From an uncultured Alphaproteobacteria bacterium (GTDB taxonomy: Bacteria > Pseudomonadota > Alphaproteobacteria > HIMB59), in the NCBI GenBank assembly GCA_902574995.1, contig CACGPP010000001.1:266631-330630 (forward strand): 64,000 nucleotides of DNA, in the 5' to 3' direction. Both the position numbers and the translations under genes were made by a program. The notes beneath the pieces are model-generated. The model was not told where the DNA came from. It saw only the letters and a list, made by a program, of their open reading frames with translations, and ran no database searches. Positions 8,358 to 15,791 of the stretch are shown here, piece by piece; positions within the stretch are counted from its first letter, which is position 1; each line of letters opens with the position of its first letter.

Positions 8358-9614
8358 ATGCAAACGGTAGTAATAAAAGGTCCCTCAACCTTGAAAGGAC
8401 AAATAAATATCTCTGGTTCAAAAAATGCCTCTTTGCCTATAATCATTTCGACTCTGTTAGCAAAAGGTGAGTGTCTTATTCAAAATGTACCTAACCTTAG
8501 AGATACAAGATTTCTTATTTCAATTTTAAAAGATTTAGGTTGTGATATTGATTTTCAAAAAAATACTCTATTTATAAGAAGTTCTGCTATTACAAAAAAA
8601 TCAGCTGATTATGAATATGTTCGTCAAATGAGAGCATCTATTATTATTTTAGGACCTGCTATTACAAGATATAAAAAATTTAAAATTGCTCTTCCTGGTG
8701 GTTGCTCAATTGGCACAAGGGGAATTGATTTGCACTTAGATGCTCTAAAGTTAATGGGTATAAAAATTTCAATAAGAAATGGTTATGTAATAGCTGAAAG
8801 AAAAAAAAATAATTTAATACCTATTGATCATAAATTTCCAAAAATTAGTGTTGGTGCAACACAAAATATTTTAATGGCAGCAAGTCTTGCGAATGGAAAA
8901 AGTACATTAAAAAATTGTGCCATCGAGCCTGAAGTCATAGATTTAATTAATTTTCTAAACAAATGTGGCGCACTTATAAAAGTAAAAAATAGAACAATTA
9001 CAGTTAGAGGTGTAGAAGAATTAAATCTTCAAGATTACAAAGTAATACCAGACAGGATAGAGGCTGGTTCATATATTTTAGCAACTATGGCAACAAAAGG
9101 TAGACTCAAATTGAATAATTTTAATCCAAAAGACCTAGCTCTTCCTTTGAAAGTTTATAAAGGAATGGGTCTAAAAATAAAAAAGCTATCTAATTCTTCT
9201 TATGAAATTTATTGCAAAATACTTAAACCAGTAAAAAAAATCTCTACTAAAGAATTTCCAGGATACCCTACAGATTTACAGGCTCAGCTAATAGCAACAC
9301 AACTTAAGTCTGGTTTAAAGTCGAAAGTAGTCGAAAATATATTTGAAAATAGATTTATCCATATTCCAGAACTTAGAAGATTTGGAGCGAATTTATCAAT
9401 TAAAGGAAAAACAGTTACAATTGATAAAACATCAAATTTACTGGGCGCAGAGGTGATGGCGACAGATATAAGGGCTAGTTTTTCTCTTATAATCGCAGCA
9501 ATGATATCTGAGGGAAAAACAGTAATAAGTAGAATTTATCACTTAGATAGAGGATATGAAGATTTTGATTTAAAATTAAAAAAATGTGGCGTAAACATTA
9601 TTAGAAAAAAATGA
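8358..9614 (+). CDS. murA: UDP-N-acetylglucosamine 1-carboxyvinyltransferase MurA
   Basis: MurA transfers enolpyruvate from PEP to UDP-GlcNAc, the first committed step of peptidoglycan synthesis in the cytoplasm. The 418-residue length is standard. The N-terminal SGSKNASLPI (about 20-29) holds the conserved Lys-Asn of the active site, and the catalytic cysteine is present as Cys116 in LPGGCSIGTRGIDLH, the site attacked by fosfomycin. PDRIEAGSY near 230 and FPGYPTDLQAQ near 298 are further family blocks, with DIRASFSLIIAA near 375. Its stop overlaps the hisG start by 4 bp (ATGA), so murA, hisG, hisD and infA probably form one operon. Confidence 0.97.
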   Translation: MQTVVIKGPSTLKGQINISGSKNASLPIIISTLLAKGECLIQNVPNLRDTRFLISILKDLGCDIDFQKNTLFIRSSAITKKSADYEYVRQMRASIIILGPAITRYKKFKIALPGGCSIGTRGIDLHLDALKLMGIKISIRNGYVIAERKKNNLIPIDHKFPKISVGATQNILMAASLANGKSTLKNCAIEPEVIDLINFLNKCGALIKVKNRTITVRGVEELNLQDYKVIPDRIEAGSYILATMATKGRLKLNNFNPKDLALPLKVYKGMGLKIKKLSNSSYEIYCKILKPVKKISTKEFPGYPTDLQAQLIATQLKSGLKSKVVENIFENRFIHIPELRRFGANLSIKGKTVTIDKTSNLLGAEVMATDIRASFSLIIAAMISEGKTVISRIYHLDRGYEDFDLKLKKCGVNIIRKK

Positions 9615-10246
9615 AAAATCAAAATTTAATTATTGCCTGCCCTAAAGGTAGGCTAGAGGAAAAAGTTGTAAAATTTCTATCCGAAAGGGGCTTAAAAATA
9701 GAAGAAGCTTTTTTTAAAGATAGTGTTAGAAAATTAACATTTGATACTAATCTTAACGAGATAAAAGTAATTAAGTTAAAACCATCTGATATTCGATCAT
9801 ATATTATGCTAGGTGCAGCGGATATTGGATTTGTTGGATACGATGAGATTCTTGAAAATAGTGCACAAAATATCGTTCTTTTAAAAAAGACTAATATAGG
9901 TAAGTGTAGAATATCTATAGCTTCAAATAAAAAAAAAATTAATTTTTCAGAGAAGAAAATTTTTAAGGTAGCAACAAAATTTAAAAATATCTCTGAGAAT
10001 TACTTTAAAAATTTAAATATACAAACTGAAACAATTAAATTAAATGGTTCTATCGAACTTGCAGTAAAATATGGAATAGCTGATTTTATCTTAGATTTAG
10101 TTCAATCAGGCAAGACATTAAAAGACAATCAGCTTTATGAAAATGTAGTAATAAACAATGATATCTCAACTGTAATAATTGGTAGTTATTTTGCATACGA
10201 TTTAAAGAAAAAATTTATCAAAAAACTTTTAACACAAGGTTTATAA
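9611..10246 (+). CDS. hisG: ATP phosphoribosyltransferase, short form (HisG-S)
   Basis: This enzyme joins ATP and PRPP in the first step of histidine synthesis. At 211 residues it is the short form that lacks the C-terminal ACT-like regulatory domain, so by family knowledge it should need the HisRS-like partner HisZ; no hisZ is in this window. Visible features are the N-terminal ACPKGRLEEKV, DIGFVGYDEI near 74 in the PRPP-binding lobe and the C-terminal LNGSIELAVKYGIADFILDLVQSG near 145-168. It overlaps murA by 4 bp and abuts hisD through a shared A of TAATG. Confidence 0.93.
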   Translation: MKNQNLIIACPKGRLEEKVVKFLSERGLKIEEAFFKDSVRKLTFDTNLNEIKVIKLKPSDIRSYIMLGAADIGFVGYDEILENSAQNIVLLKKTNIGKCRISIASNKKKINFSEKKIFKVATKFKNISENYFKNLNIQTETIKLNGSIELAVKYGIADFILDLVQSGKTLKDNQLYENVVINNDISTVIIGSYFAYDLKKKFIKKLLTQGL

Positions 10247-11517
10247 TGAAAGTTGTAAATAAAAAATGGATTTTTGATAATCTCAACTCATCTATCAATA
10301 CTAATTCTAATGTAAGTTTTACGGTAAAAAAAATTATAGAGGACATAAAAAAAAATAAAGATATAGCTTTATTAAAATATATTAAAAAGTTTGAGAACAA
10401 GAATGCAAATTTAAAAAATATAATCATTCCAAAAAAAACTTTAAAGGAAGCTTATAATTCCCTCCCAAATGAAAGTAGAAAGTCTCTTAAATTAGCTTAC
10501 AAAAGAATTTTTTATTATCACTCAAAACAAAAAAAAATATCATATTCATTCAAAGATCAACTTGACTCAAAGTTTTACATTGAATGGAAACCAATTGAAA
10601 ATGTTGGTTTATACATTCCTGGTGGTTTAGCTTCCTATCCTTCAACTGTATTAATGACAGCTATACCTGCAAAAATAGCCAAGGTCCCAAATATTATGAT
10701 TTGTGTACCTTCTCAAAATGGCCAAACATCTAAACTAACCCTTGCAGCTGCATATTTATGTGGAGTAAATGTGGTTTACAATGTTGGTGGTGCTCAAGCA
10801 ATTGCTGCTCTCGCTTTTGGCACAAAAATTATAAATAAGGCAGACAAAGTATTTGGTCCAGGAAACCAATATGTAGCTGAAGCAAAAAAACAATTATTTG
10901 GAGTTATAGGTATAGATTTACCAGCTGGCCCATCTGAAGTTCTTGTAATCGCAAATAATAATTCTAATGCTACTTGGATAGCCTACGATGTTCTTGCCCA
11001 AGGCGAACATGACCCTAATGCAAAAACATATGTTTTATCTAAATCTAAAAATATTTTAATTAAAGTTAAAAATGAACTTAAAAGAATTATGGAAGAGACA
11101 AAATTTAAAAATGTTGACCAATCTGTAAAAAATAATTGCAATTTAATTTTAGCAAAGAGTCAAAAGGAAATATACGAAATTTCAAATTTTATTGCTCCAG
11201 AACATCTTCATATTCATGAAAAATTTAATAAAAATATATTAAAAAATATTAAAAATGCTGGATCTGTATTTTTAGGAGAAAAATCCCCTGTGGCTTTGGG
11301 AGATTATACAATTGGAACTAATCATGTATTACCTACAGATCAAACCGCAAAATTTTCATCTGGTTTGGGTGTTGAAGACTACACAAAAAAAACAGTTTTC
11401 ATTGATCCTAGAAAAAAAACTCTCAAGAAAATTGCAAATCATACAATTAATCTTGCAAGACAAGAAGGTTTAGAAGCGCACGCTTTATCAGTTGAAATTA
11501 GAAAGATCAAAACATAA
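10246..11517 (+). CDS. hisD: Histidinol dehydrogenase HisD
   Basis: HisD oxidises L-histidinol to histidine in two NAD-dependent steps, the last of the pathway. The 423-residue length is normal. The zinc and substrate residues are in the expected motifs: AQGEHDPNA (near 258) supplies the Gln/His pair and IAPEHLHIH (near 324) the catalytic Glu-His. [12 protein letters not shown] near 123 and [14 protein letters not shown] near 182 line the cofactor site, with [11 protein letters not shown] and [10 protein letters not shown] following. It starts in the last base of the hisG stop, which implies translational coupling. In other alphaproteobacteria hisD also sits between murA and infA. Confidence 0.96.
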   Translation: MKVVNKKWIFDNLNSSINTNSNVSFTVKKIIEDIKKNKDIALLKYIKKFENKNANLKNIIIPKKTLKEAYNSLPNESRKSLKLAYKRIFYYHSKQKKISYSFKDQLDSKFYIEWKPIENVGLYIPGGLASYPSTVLMTAIPAKIAKVPNIMICVPSQNGQTSKLTLAAAYLCGVNVVYNVGGAQAIAALAFGTKIINKADKVFGPGNQYVAEAKKQLFGVIGIDLPAGPSEVLVIANNNSNATWIAYDVLAQGEHDPNAKTYVLSKSKNILIKVKNELKRIMEETKFKNVDQSVKNNCNLILAKSQKEIYEISNFIAPEHLHIHEKFNKNILKNIKNAGSVFLGEKSPVALGDYTIGTNHVLPTDQTAKFSSGLGVEDYTKKTVFIDPRKKTLKKIANHTINLARQEGLEAHALSVEIRKIKT

Positions 11518-11528
11518 GATACAATATT

Positions 11529-11750
11529 ATGTCCAAAGAAGATGCAATTGAATTTCAAGGCGTAGTTTCAGAGTTACTGCCAAATGCTATGTTTAAAGTT
11601 AAGCTTGATAATGATCACGAAGTCATAGCCCATACATCTGGAAAAATGAGGAAAAATAGAATTAGAGTTCTTGCAGGAGACCGAGTAACAGTTGAAATGA
11701 CACCATATGATTTAACTAAGGGCAGAATTACATTTAGGTCGAAGAACTAA
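11529..11750 (+). CDS. infA: Translation initiation factor IF-1
   Basis: IF-1 is a 73-residue single OB-fold protein that binds the 30S A site during initiation. The sequence follows the family closely: [20 protein letters not shown], then [43 protein letters not shown] at the C-terminus. It begins 11 bp after hisD and ends 28 bp before the RNase E/G gene. In many alphaproteobacteria maf lies between infA and rng; here it does not. Confidence 0.97.
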   Translation: MSKEDAIEFQGVVSELLPNAMFKVKLDNDHEVIAHTSGKMRKNRIRVLAGDRVTVEMTPYDLTKGRITFRSKN

Positions 11751-11778
11751 TGAATAATTTTTTAAAAGGAGCGATACC

Positions 11779-12906
11779 ATGTCAACAAAACTTATTGTTA
11801 CAAACTACAAAAATTTTAAGTGCGGAGTTAAACTAAATGAAGGGGAATTGGTTAATATTCGCTTTCAACCCAACGAAGATGTTAAAATTGGTGATATCTA
11901 TAAAGTAAAAATTACAGAAATTTTACCTAATGATAGTGGTGCATTTGTCTCTTACGGTAACGGAGATCAAAGGGGTTTCTTTAAAAGAATAAACTTTCCT
12001 AATGGCGATAAGGCACATGAAGGACAATCTTTATTACTTCAAGTTAGAAGCATAGGATCCAAAGATAAAGTTCATCTTTTTACGAACAATGTAATTTTAA
12101 CTGGTAAATTTATAAATTTATTACCATATGGTGACGAAATTATTTTAAGTAGACGAACTAGAAAAAACTTAGACACAAATCAACAAGATAAAATAATGGA
12201 TGCTCTAAGTGAATCTGAAGTAGGATTGATAGCTAGGCATAATCTTATTCCTGAAAACATTGAAATAGCTCAATCTGAGTTGAATGATTTAAATAATCAA
12301 TGGAAAGAAATAGAATTAAATGCAAAAGAATTAAGCGATGAGGGTCTTGTTTTCCAAAATACATATTTTGATCAAAATTTCGTTTGTGATTACTCTGATA
12401 AAAATACTGATCAAATCATCTTTAGTGACAATGATAGATTCGAAAGAGTAAAAAACTGGGATGAAAAACTAGACTCAACTTTTGCAAATCTATGTGAAGA
12501 GATGTCTAATGAACAAATTGAAGAGGTATTTAATTTAGGTGAAAAGATAGATTATTTAATCGGTCATAATTACGATTTACCTAGCGGAGGTAATATCATG
12601 ATTGGTAAAACAGATGCACTTACAGCTATTGATGTCAATACAGGCTCAGCTAAAAGATTTGATACAAATAGAGAAGCTATTCAATTAATTTCTAAGCTTA
12701 TAAAATTAAAAAATATATCTGGAAAAGTAGTTATTGATCCCGTAGCAAGTGATCAAAATACACTTAGAAAACTTGTAGGTATGTTAAAGAATGAATTTAG
12801 GGACGATTTAAGTATCACAAATGTTTATGGGTATACCAGGGGCGGGCTTTTAGAATTAAGTAGATCTAGAAACGATCGTTCTATTGATGAGTTAAATCTT
12901 CAATAA
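11779..12906 (+). CDS. Ribonuclease E/G-family protein (short, rng-type)
   Basis: The 375-residue protein matches the RNase E/G catalytic fold, which cleaves single-stranded RNA. An S1-like domain lies near residues 30-110 (GDIYKVKITEILPNDSGAFVSYG). The catalytic core has LPSGGNIMIGKTDALTAIDVNTG near 271, which supplies the first metal Asp, VVIDPVA near 322 with the second Asp, and RGGLLELSRSR near 357. It ends before the zinc-link CPxC motif of RNase E, as in the shorter enzymes found next to infA in alphaproteobacteria. A strong Shine-Dalgarno AAAAGGAG precedes the ATG. It converges on tRNA-Phe, 10 bp away. The expected neighbours maf and yacG are absent. Confidence 0.85.
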   Translation: MSTKLIVTNYKNFKCGVKLNEGELVNIRFQPNEDVKIGDIYKVKITEILPNDSGAFVSYGNGDQRGFFKRINFPNGDKAHEGQSLLLQVRSIGSKDKVHLFTNNVILTGKFINLLPYGDEIILSRRTRKNLDTNQQDKIMDALSESEVGLIARHNLIPENIEIAQSELNDLNNQWKEIELNAKELSDEGLVFQNTYFDQNFVCDYSDKNTDQIIFSDNDRFERVKNWDEKLDSTFANLCEEMSNEQIEEVFNLGEKIDYLIGHNYDLPSGGNIMIGKTDALTAIDVNTGSAKRFDTNREAIQLISKLIKLKNISGKVVIDPVASDQNTLRKLVGMLKNEFRDDLSITNVYGYTRGGLLELSRSRNDRSIDELNLQ

Positions 12907-12916
12907 TATTTAGAAC

Positions 12917-12992
<76 letters not shown>

Positions 12993-13039
12993 ATAGCGCA
13001 TAATTCTTATTACAAATAGTTTCTTTTTACTAGTAAAAA

Positions 13040-13237
13040 TTAGTTATTTGTTGAACAGGACATATCATTTCCACAACAGGTTGGAGATTTAATTTTACCG
13101 TGATCATTTGGACACTTGGATATCTGCACTTCTGATCCATTATCTAGCTTAAGCACATCATCAACTAAAGGTGCATCACATTTTCCGCATGTTGCATTTA
13201 CTGACATTCCACAATTTGAACATTCGTAAGTTGCCAT
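13040..13237 (-). CDS. Small zinc-ribbon-like protein, unknown function
   Basis: This 65-residue protein has cysteines in paired knuckles: CSNC at 6-9, CGKC near 17-20, a lone Cys near 42, CC near 54 and a final Cys near 60. The layout suggests one or two rubredoxin-like or zinc-ribbon metal sites. A good Shine-Dalgarno (AGGAGA) lies 4 bp ahead of the ATG. It has no signal peptide, so it is likely cytosolic. I cannot assign a function. It stands alone between tRNA-Phe and the MazG-like gene, reading away from the latter. Confidence 0.75.
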   Translation of the reverse strand: MATYECSNCGMSVNATCGKCDAPLVDDVLKLDNGSEVQISKCPNDHGKIKSPTCCGNDMSCSTNN

Positions 13238-13324
13238 ATTTTCTCCTATAATAAGATCCTATAAATTTAAAATGAAAATGAAATAAAATTATTTTCAACT
13301 ATATATAAAGATTAGAGGTTATTA

Positions 13325-13696
13325 ATGACAAATTTTGAAAAAGTTAGGTTATTTATGAAAACATACGGTCAAGAGGTTAAAGATAAAGCTGGATTTAGTG
13401 ACGCAAAGACCAACAAGTTGAGAATAGACCTTATCAAAGAAGAATTAGAAGAATTAACTGAAGCAATGCAGGGTAAAAATTTACTTGAGGTGGCAGATGC
13501 ATTGACTGACATACTTTATGTCACTTATGGAGCAGGTCATGCTTTTGGTATTGATTTAGATAAATGTTTTGAGGAAGTTCAAAACTCTAACATGAGTAAA
13601 TTAGGTGAGGATGGGAAACCTATATATAATGAGGCTGGAAAAGTAATGAAAGGCCCAAATTATTTTAAACCAGACCTTTCAAAATATTTAAATTAA
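13325..13696 (+). CDS. MazG-like / phosphoribosyl-ATP pyrophosphohydrolase-like protein
   Basis: This 123-residue protein belongs to the all-alpha NTP pyrophosphatase group (PRA-PH-like, COG4696). The metal-binding signature is present as KEELEELTEAM near 38-48 followed by EVADALTDILYVTYGAGHAFGID near 55-77, the EExxE...ExxD pattern of the family. The C-terminal NSNMSKLGEDGKPIYNEAGKVMKGPNYFKPD is typical of this subfamily. Such enzymes probably remove non-canonical nucleotides; a histidine-pathway role is less likely because the sequence is not HisE. A Shine-Dalgarno AGAGG precedes the ATG. Its stop abuts the stop of the convergent SnoaL-like gene with no base between. Confidence 0.82.
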   Translation: MTNFEKVRLFMKTYGQEVKDKAGFSDAKTNKLRIDLIKEELEELTEAMQGKNLLEVADALTDILYVTYGAGHAFGIDLDKCFEEVQNSNMSKLGEDGKPIYNEAGKVMKGPNYFKPDLSKYLN

Positions 13697-14023
13697 TTAC
13701 TTTGGCATATTTGTAGCACCAGTTTCTAAAGAAAAGATTTTACCATCTTTGAAAGTGAATACCGCCATAACTGCCTGTGTATTACCATCTGAAAAAGTTA
13801 CAAATGAGTGCTCAATCCCAATTTCATCATTTTCATAAATAATTCTAACCTTATCTCTGTTAATATCATCGCTCATTGCCCACTGTATAACATCTTGTTT
13901 AGTTAAAACTTTTCCAGAAGCATGCATTGTGAATTTATAATCATCATGAAGCACCTCATTCATGCCAGCTTCATCTTTATTCATAAAGACCTCATCATAT
14001 TTTTTTAATATTGACATTTTCAA
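13697..14023 (-). CDS. SnoaL/NTF2-like protein
   Basis: The 108-residue sequence has the pattern of a small NTF2-fold protein of the SnoaL-like group: an N-terminal helix (YDEVFMNKDEAGMNEVLHDDYKFTMHASG) followed by beta strands ending FTFKDGKIFSLETGATNMPK. Members range from isomerases to proteins without known activity, so no substrate can be given. It lies 11 bp after a 99-residue unknown on the same strand, and both have clear ribosome-binding sites (AAGGAT here), so they are probably co-transcribed. Confidence 0.65.
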   Translation of the reverse strand: MKMSILKKYDEVFMNKDEAGMNEVLHDDYKFTMHASGKVLTKQDVIQWAMSDDINRDKVRIIYENDEIGIEHSFVTFSDGNTQAVMAVFTFKDGKIFSLETGATNMPK

Positions 14024-14034
14024 TCCTTTTTTTA

Positions 14035-14334
14035 TTAGTCTAATGAGACTTGTGTTAATTCGAACAATTCAATGCTTTGTATACATTCATCATAAATTGG
14101 CTTCATCACAGGGTTAGTTCCTTTAACGATACCCATCATTTCCTCTTCATTATGAACATGAACTTTAAACATGATACCGCTTTTATCAGGTAAAATTCCA
14201 GGAACTGTTTTTTCGACATGTGCTGCAGCTTTCCTCATTGCCATCCCTTCATCAGATTGAAAAAAAGCCATAAATTTTTCAAATTTGCCCTCACCCTCTT
14301 TTAATCTACCAATTGCTAACATCATTTTTTCCAT
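14035..14334 (-). CDS. Small soluble protein, possibly ferredoxin-like alpha/beta barrel
   Basis: I do not firmly recognise this 99-residue protein. The pattern MMLAIGRLKEGEGKFEKFMAFFQSDEGMAMRK ... IMFKVHVHNEEEMMGIVKG ... IQSIELFELTQV is beta-alpha-beta-like, as in small dimeric alpha/beta-barrel proteins. It is methionine-rich in its first 35 residues and has no signal peptide. A strong Shine-Dalgarno GGAGA precedes the ATG. It is first in a two-gene unit with the SnoaL-like gene and reads away from the 63-residue gene across 131 bp, which should hold the promoters for both. Confidence 0.6.
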   Translation of the reverse strand: MEKMMLAIGRLKEGEGKFEKFMAFFQSDEGMAMRKAAAHVEKTVPGILPDKSGIMFKVHVHNEEEMMGIVKGTNPVMKPIYDECIQSIELFELTQVSLD

Positions 14335-14465
14335 GATTACACTCTCCTTTATTAAGTTTAATTTAGCTTATTATATAAAAAAAATATTAATTTTTTATTA
14401 ATACATTATGCAAATAAAGCATAATTAAGTTTCATCCAGCATAACTCAAAGTCGTAATTACAATT

Positions 14466-14657
14466 ATGAAAACTATTTTTAAAATTGGTTCCAAAAGTCA
14501 TACACTTAAATATCAAAGAAAAATGTCAGAGGGTGAAGTAAAAAAAATGAAATCCTTTGTTACATCTAAAGGCACAAAAATAGAAAAAACAGGTAAGTTT
14601 AAGATAATTGATGTTAGTGATCATAAAGACTCTAGGACATACAAAATTATTTTATAA
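14466..14657 (+). CDS. Small basic protein, unknown function
   Basis: This 63-residue frame gives a basic soluble protein with strand-like segments (KTIFKIGSKSHTLKYQRK, then KKMKSFVTSKG, then FKIIDVSDHKDSRTYKIIL). No cysteine, signal peptide or membrane span is present, and I do not recognise a family. It has no clear Shine-Dalgarno. A TACAAT-like stretch ends just ahead of the ATG, so the message could be leaderless. It ends 17 bp before the degenerate ssrA-end copy, so it may mark the outer edge of the small island described at ssrA. Confidence 0.5.
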   Translation: MKTIFKIGSKSHTLKYQRKMSEGEVKKMKSFVTSKGTKIEKTGKFKIIDVSDHKDSRTYKIIL

Positions 14658-14674
14658 AATTTACAAATTTAATG

Positions 14675-14715
14675 AAAAGGGCGTTTTGTTTCCTAACACA
14701 TCTTCCCTAAGCCGC
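14675..14715. repeat. Degenerate partial copy of the ssrA 3' end (candidate att remnant)
   Basis: Two blocks repeat sequence from the 3' end of the tmRNA gene, in the same orientation. Block one, AAAAGGGCGTTTTGTTTCC (14675-14693), matches 15489-15508 with two substitutions and one missing G. Block two, CCCTAAGCCGC (14705-14715), matches CCCAGAGCCGC at 15516-15526 with two differences. Tyrosine-recombinase islands often insert at the 3' end of ssrA and leave such a partial duplicate at the far side. The match is short and imperfect, so this is a candidate only. Confidence 0.45.
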
Positions 14716-14735
14716 AGTATATAACAACTTTTTAA

Positions 14736-14759
14736 AAGTGTATGCATAAAGTGTATGCA
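14736..14759 (+). repeat. Two direct copies of AAGTGTATGCA
   Basis: The 11-mer AAGTGTATGCA occurs at 14736-14746 and 14749-14759, 13 bp apart and in the same direction. The same word occurs again on the other side of the PEBP gene. This spacing resembles arm-type binding sites of an integrase, but no integrase gene is nearby. Confidence 0.6.
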
Positions 14760-14773
14760 CTAATTTCTCGTTG

Positions 14774-14803
14774 TTGACGAATTTGCGACTTCTGTTTTAT
14801 ATA
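14774..14803 (+). promoter_or_regulatory. Promoter of the PEBP-family gene
   Basis: A -35 TTGACG (14774-14779) is followed after 17 bp by TTATAT (14797-14802; overlapping TATATA one base later). Transcription would start near 14810, about 34 bp ahead of the GTG start. It is one of the closest matches to a sigma-70 promoter that I noticed in the window. Confidence 0.6.
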
Positions 14804-14843
14804 AAGTATACAAATAAGTCTGAATCTATGTTAAAAATTATAT

Positions 14844-15359
14844 GTGATAAAAATTATTTTTTCGTTCTTACTTGTATTTTCTTTTAATTCCTTTGCTTTA
14901 GATATTAGTTCCCCAGCGTTTAATGATGGTGATAATATTCCTAAAAAATATGGATGTAAGTATAATGGAGGTAATAATATATCTATCCCATTAGAGTTTT
15001 CAGATATTCCAGACGATGCAAAATCTCTTGCACTAATTATTGATGACCCTGATGCAATGAGTGTTGCTGGTAAAATATGGGTGCATTGGATTTTAGTGGA
15101 TATACCAACAAATACAAAAGAACTTAAAGAAGTTAAAGATGGGAAATTAGGTATTGGAAAAACCGGAAGAAATAGTAATGGCAATAAAAATTATGGTGGA
15201 CCTTGCCCACCCAACGGAGTTCATGTATATAATATAAAAGTTTATGCCTTAAACATTGAAATAAACAAAAGTTTAGGCGAAATGACACAAAAAAAATTCG
15301 AAAAAAAATATAAGAATGAAATTATTAGTTCATCTATGATTTCAGGAAAATATAAATAA
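14844..15359 (+). CDS. PEBP-family (YbhB/YbcL-like) exported protein
   Basis: This 171-residue protein matches the phosphatidylethanolamine-binding-protein-like family (YbhB/YbcL). It has a signal peptide (MIKIIFSFLLVFSFNSFA), then SPAFNDGDNIPKKYGC, the ligand-pocket motifs DDPDAMS near 67 and VHWILVDIP near 80, and GGPCPPNGVHVYNIKVYAL near 117-135. Bacterial members bind small anions or lipids and their role is not known. The GTG start at 14844 is the only one that keeps the signal peptide; the overlapping ATG is out of frame. The gene lies alone between repeats next to ssrA, with its own promoter, so it may be cargo of an old integrated element. Confidence 0.88.
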   Translation: MIKIIFSFLLVFSFNSFALDISSPAFNDGDNIPKKYGCKYNGGNNISIPLEFSDIPDDAKSLALIIDDPDAMSVAGKIWVHWILVDIPTNTKELKEVKDGKLGIGKTGRNSNGNKNYGGPCPPNGVHVYNIKVYALNIEINKSLGEMTQKKFEKKYKNEIISSSMISGKYK

Positions 15360-15412
15360 CCTCTTCTTACTAAATTCCCTCTCTTTGATTTATCGCTTAG
15401 AATGAAACTTCA

Positions 15413-15446
15413 AAGTGTATGCAAAGTATATGAAAAAGTGTATGCA
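15413..15446 (+). repeat. Two perfect and one degenerate copy of AAGTGTATGCA
   Basis: AAGTGTATGCA occurs at 15413-15423 and 15436-15446, with a degenerate copy (AAGTATATGAA) between them at 15424-15434. All have the same direction as the pair at 14736-14759, so four perfect copies bracket the PEBP gene. They lie 40 bp outside the end of the tmRNA gene. Confidence 0.6.
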
Positions 15447-15487
15447 ACTTGTTTTTCAAAAAGTGAGAGGAAATAATAACTTTAATT

Positions 15488-15518
15488 AAAAAGGGGCGTT
15501 CTGTTGCCCGGCCGCCCC
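15488..15518 (-). terminator. Rho-independent terminator of ssrA
   Basis: On the minus strand GGGGCG (15518-15513) pairs with CGCCCC (15498-15493) around a 14-nt loop, followed by TTTTT (15492-15488). The hairpin and T-run lie just after the end of the tmRNA coding piece. The hairpin may also form part of the tmRNA 3' structure before processing. Confidence 0.75.
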
Positions 15519-15748
15519 AGAGCCGCGCTTACCTAATTAGATTAAGCAGCGAGTGCTAATTCATTATCGTTAGCAATTATTTTAAGTTTCTATTTCGAAG
15601 AAACGCTTACAACGAGCAAAAACTATATCCTTCAGAGCACGTCAAACCTATATCACCCCCATAAAATTTTTATGGTGGAGGTGTCGGGTACCGCCCCCGA
15701 GTCCGATACACCTATTACATATAGCGTTTATTGCTATAGTTGATAAAC
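15493..15748 (-). ncRNA. ssrA: tmRNA, circularly permuted two-piece alphaproteobacterial type
   Basis: tmRNA frees stalled ribosomes and tags the unfinished protein. On the minus strand the acceptor piece comes first, starting near 15748, with the T-arm-like CGGGGGCGGTACCCG and acceptor strand ACACCTCC-ACCA ending at 15673. A 12-nt AT-rich loop to be processed out (15661-15672) follows, and then the coding piece starting GGGGGTGATATAGGTTTGACG at 15660. The tag frame runs 15574-15542 and reads ANDNELALAA-stop; its start and composition are classic. The acceptor piece begins with a perfect hairpin, TATAGC/GCTATA (15720-15738). The permuted order is diagnostic for alphaproteobacteria (also found in some cyanobacteria and betaproteobacteria). 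Outer ends are estimated. Confidence 0.93.
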
Positions 15749-15757
15749 AACGAAGAT

Positions 15758-15763
15758 AATATA
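15758..15763 (-). promoter_or_regulatory. Candidate -10 box of ssrA
   Basis: On the minus strand TATATT lies about 10 nt before the probable 5' end of the tmRNA precursor. A weak TTTAAA is found about 18 bp further upstream. The position fits, but the -35 match is poor. Confidence 0.4.
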
Positions 15764-15791
15764 GTCTAATAAATGAATCCTTTAAACACCT

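Noticed and set aside
12719..12760. Possible loss of a catalytic metal ligand in the RNase E/G-type protein (VVIDPVA instead of VIDFIDM)
   Set aside because: Counting along E. coli RNase E places the metal Asp346 at the first Asp of the motif, which is kept here. Only the later, non-ligand Asp differs.
14831..15184. Minus-strand frame of 117 codons across the PEBP gene
   Set aside because: It is antisense to a gene with a clear signal peptide and PEBP motifs, and its product shows no family features.
14736..15446. AAGTGTATGCA repeats as a CRISPR array
   Set aside because: The repeats are 11 bp, only two plus two perfect copies, with no regular spacers and no cas genes.
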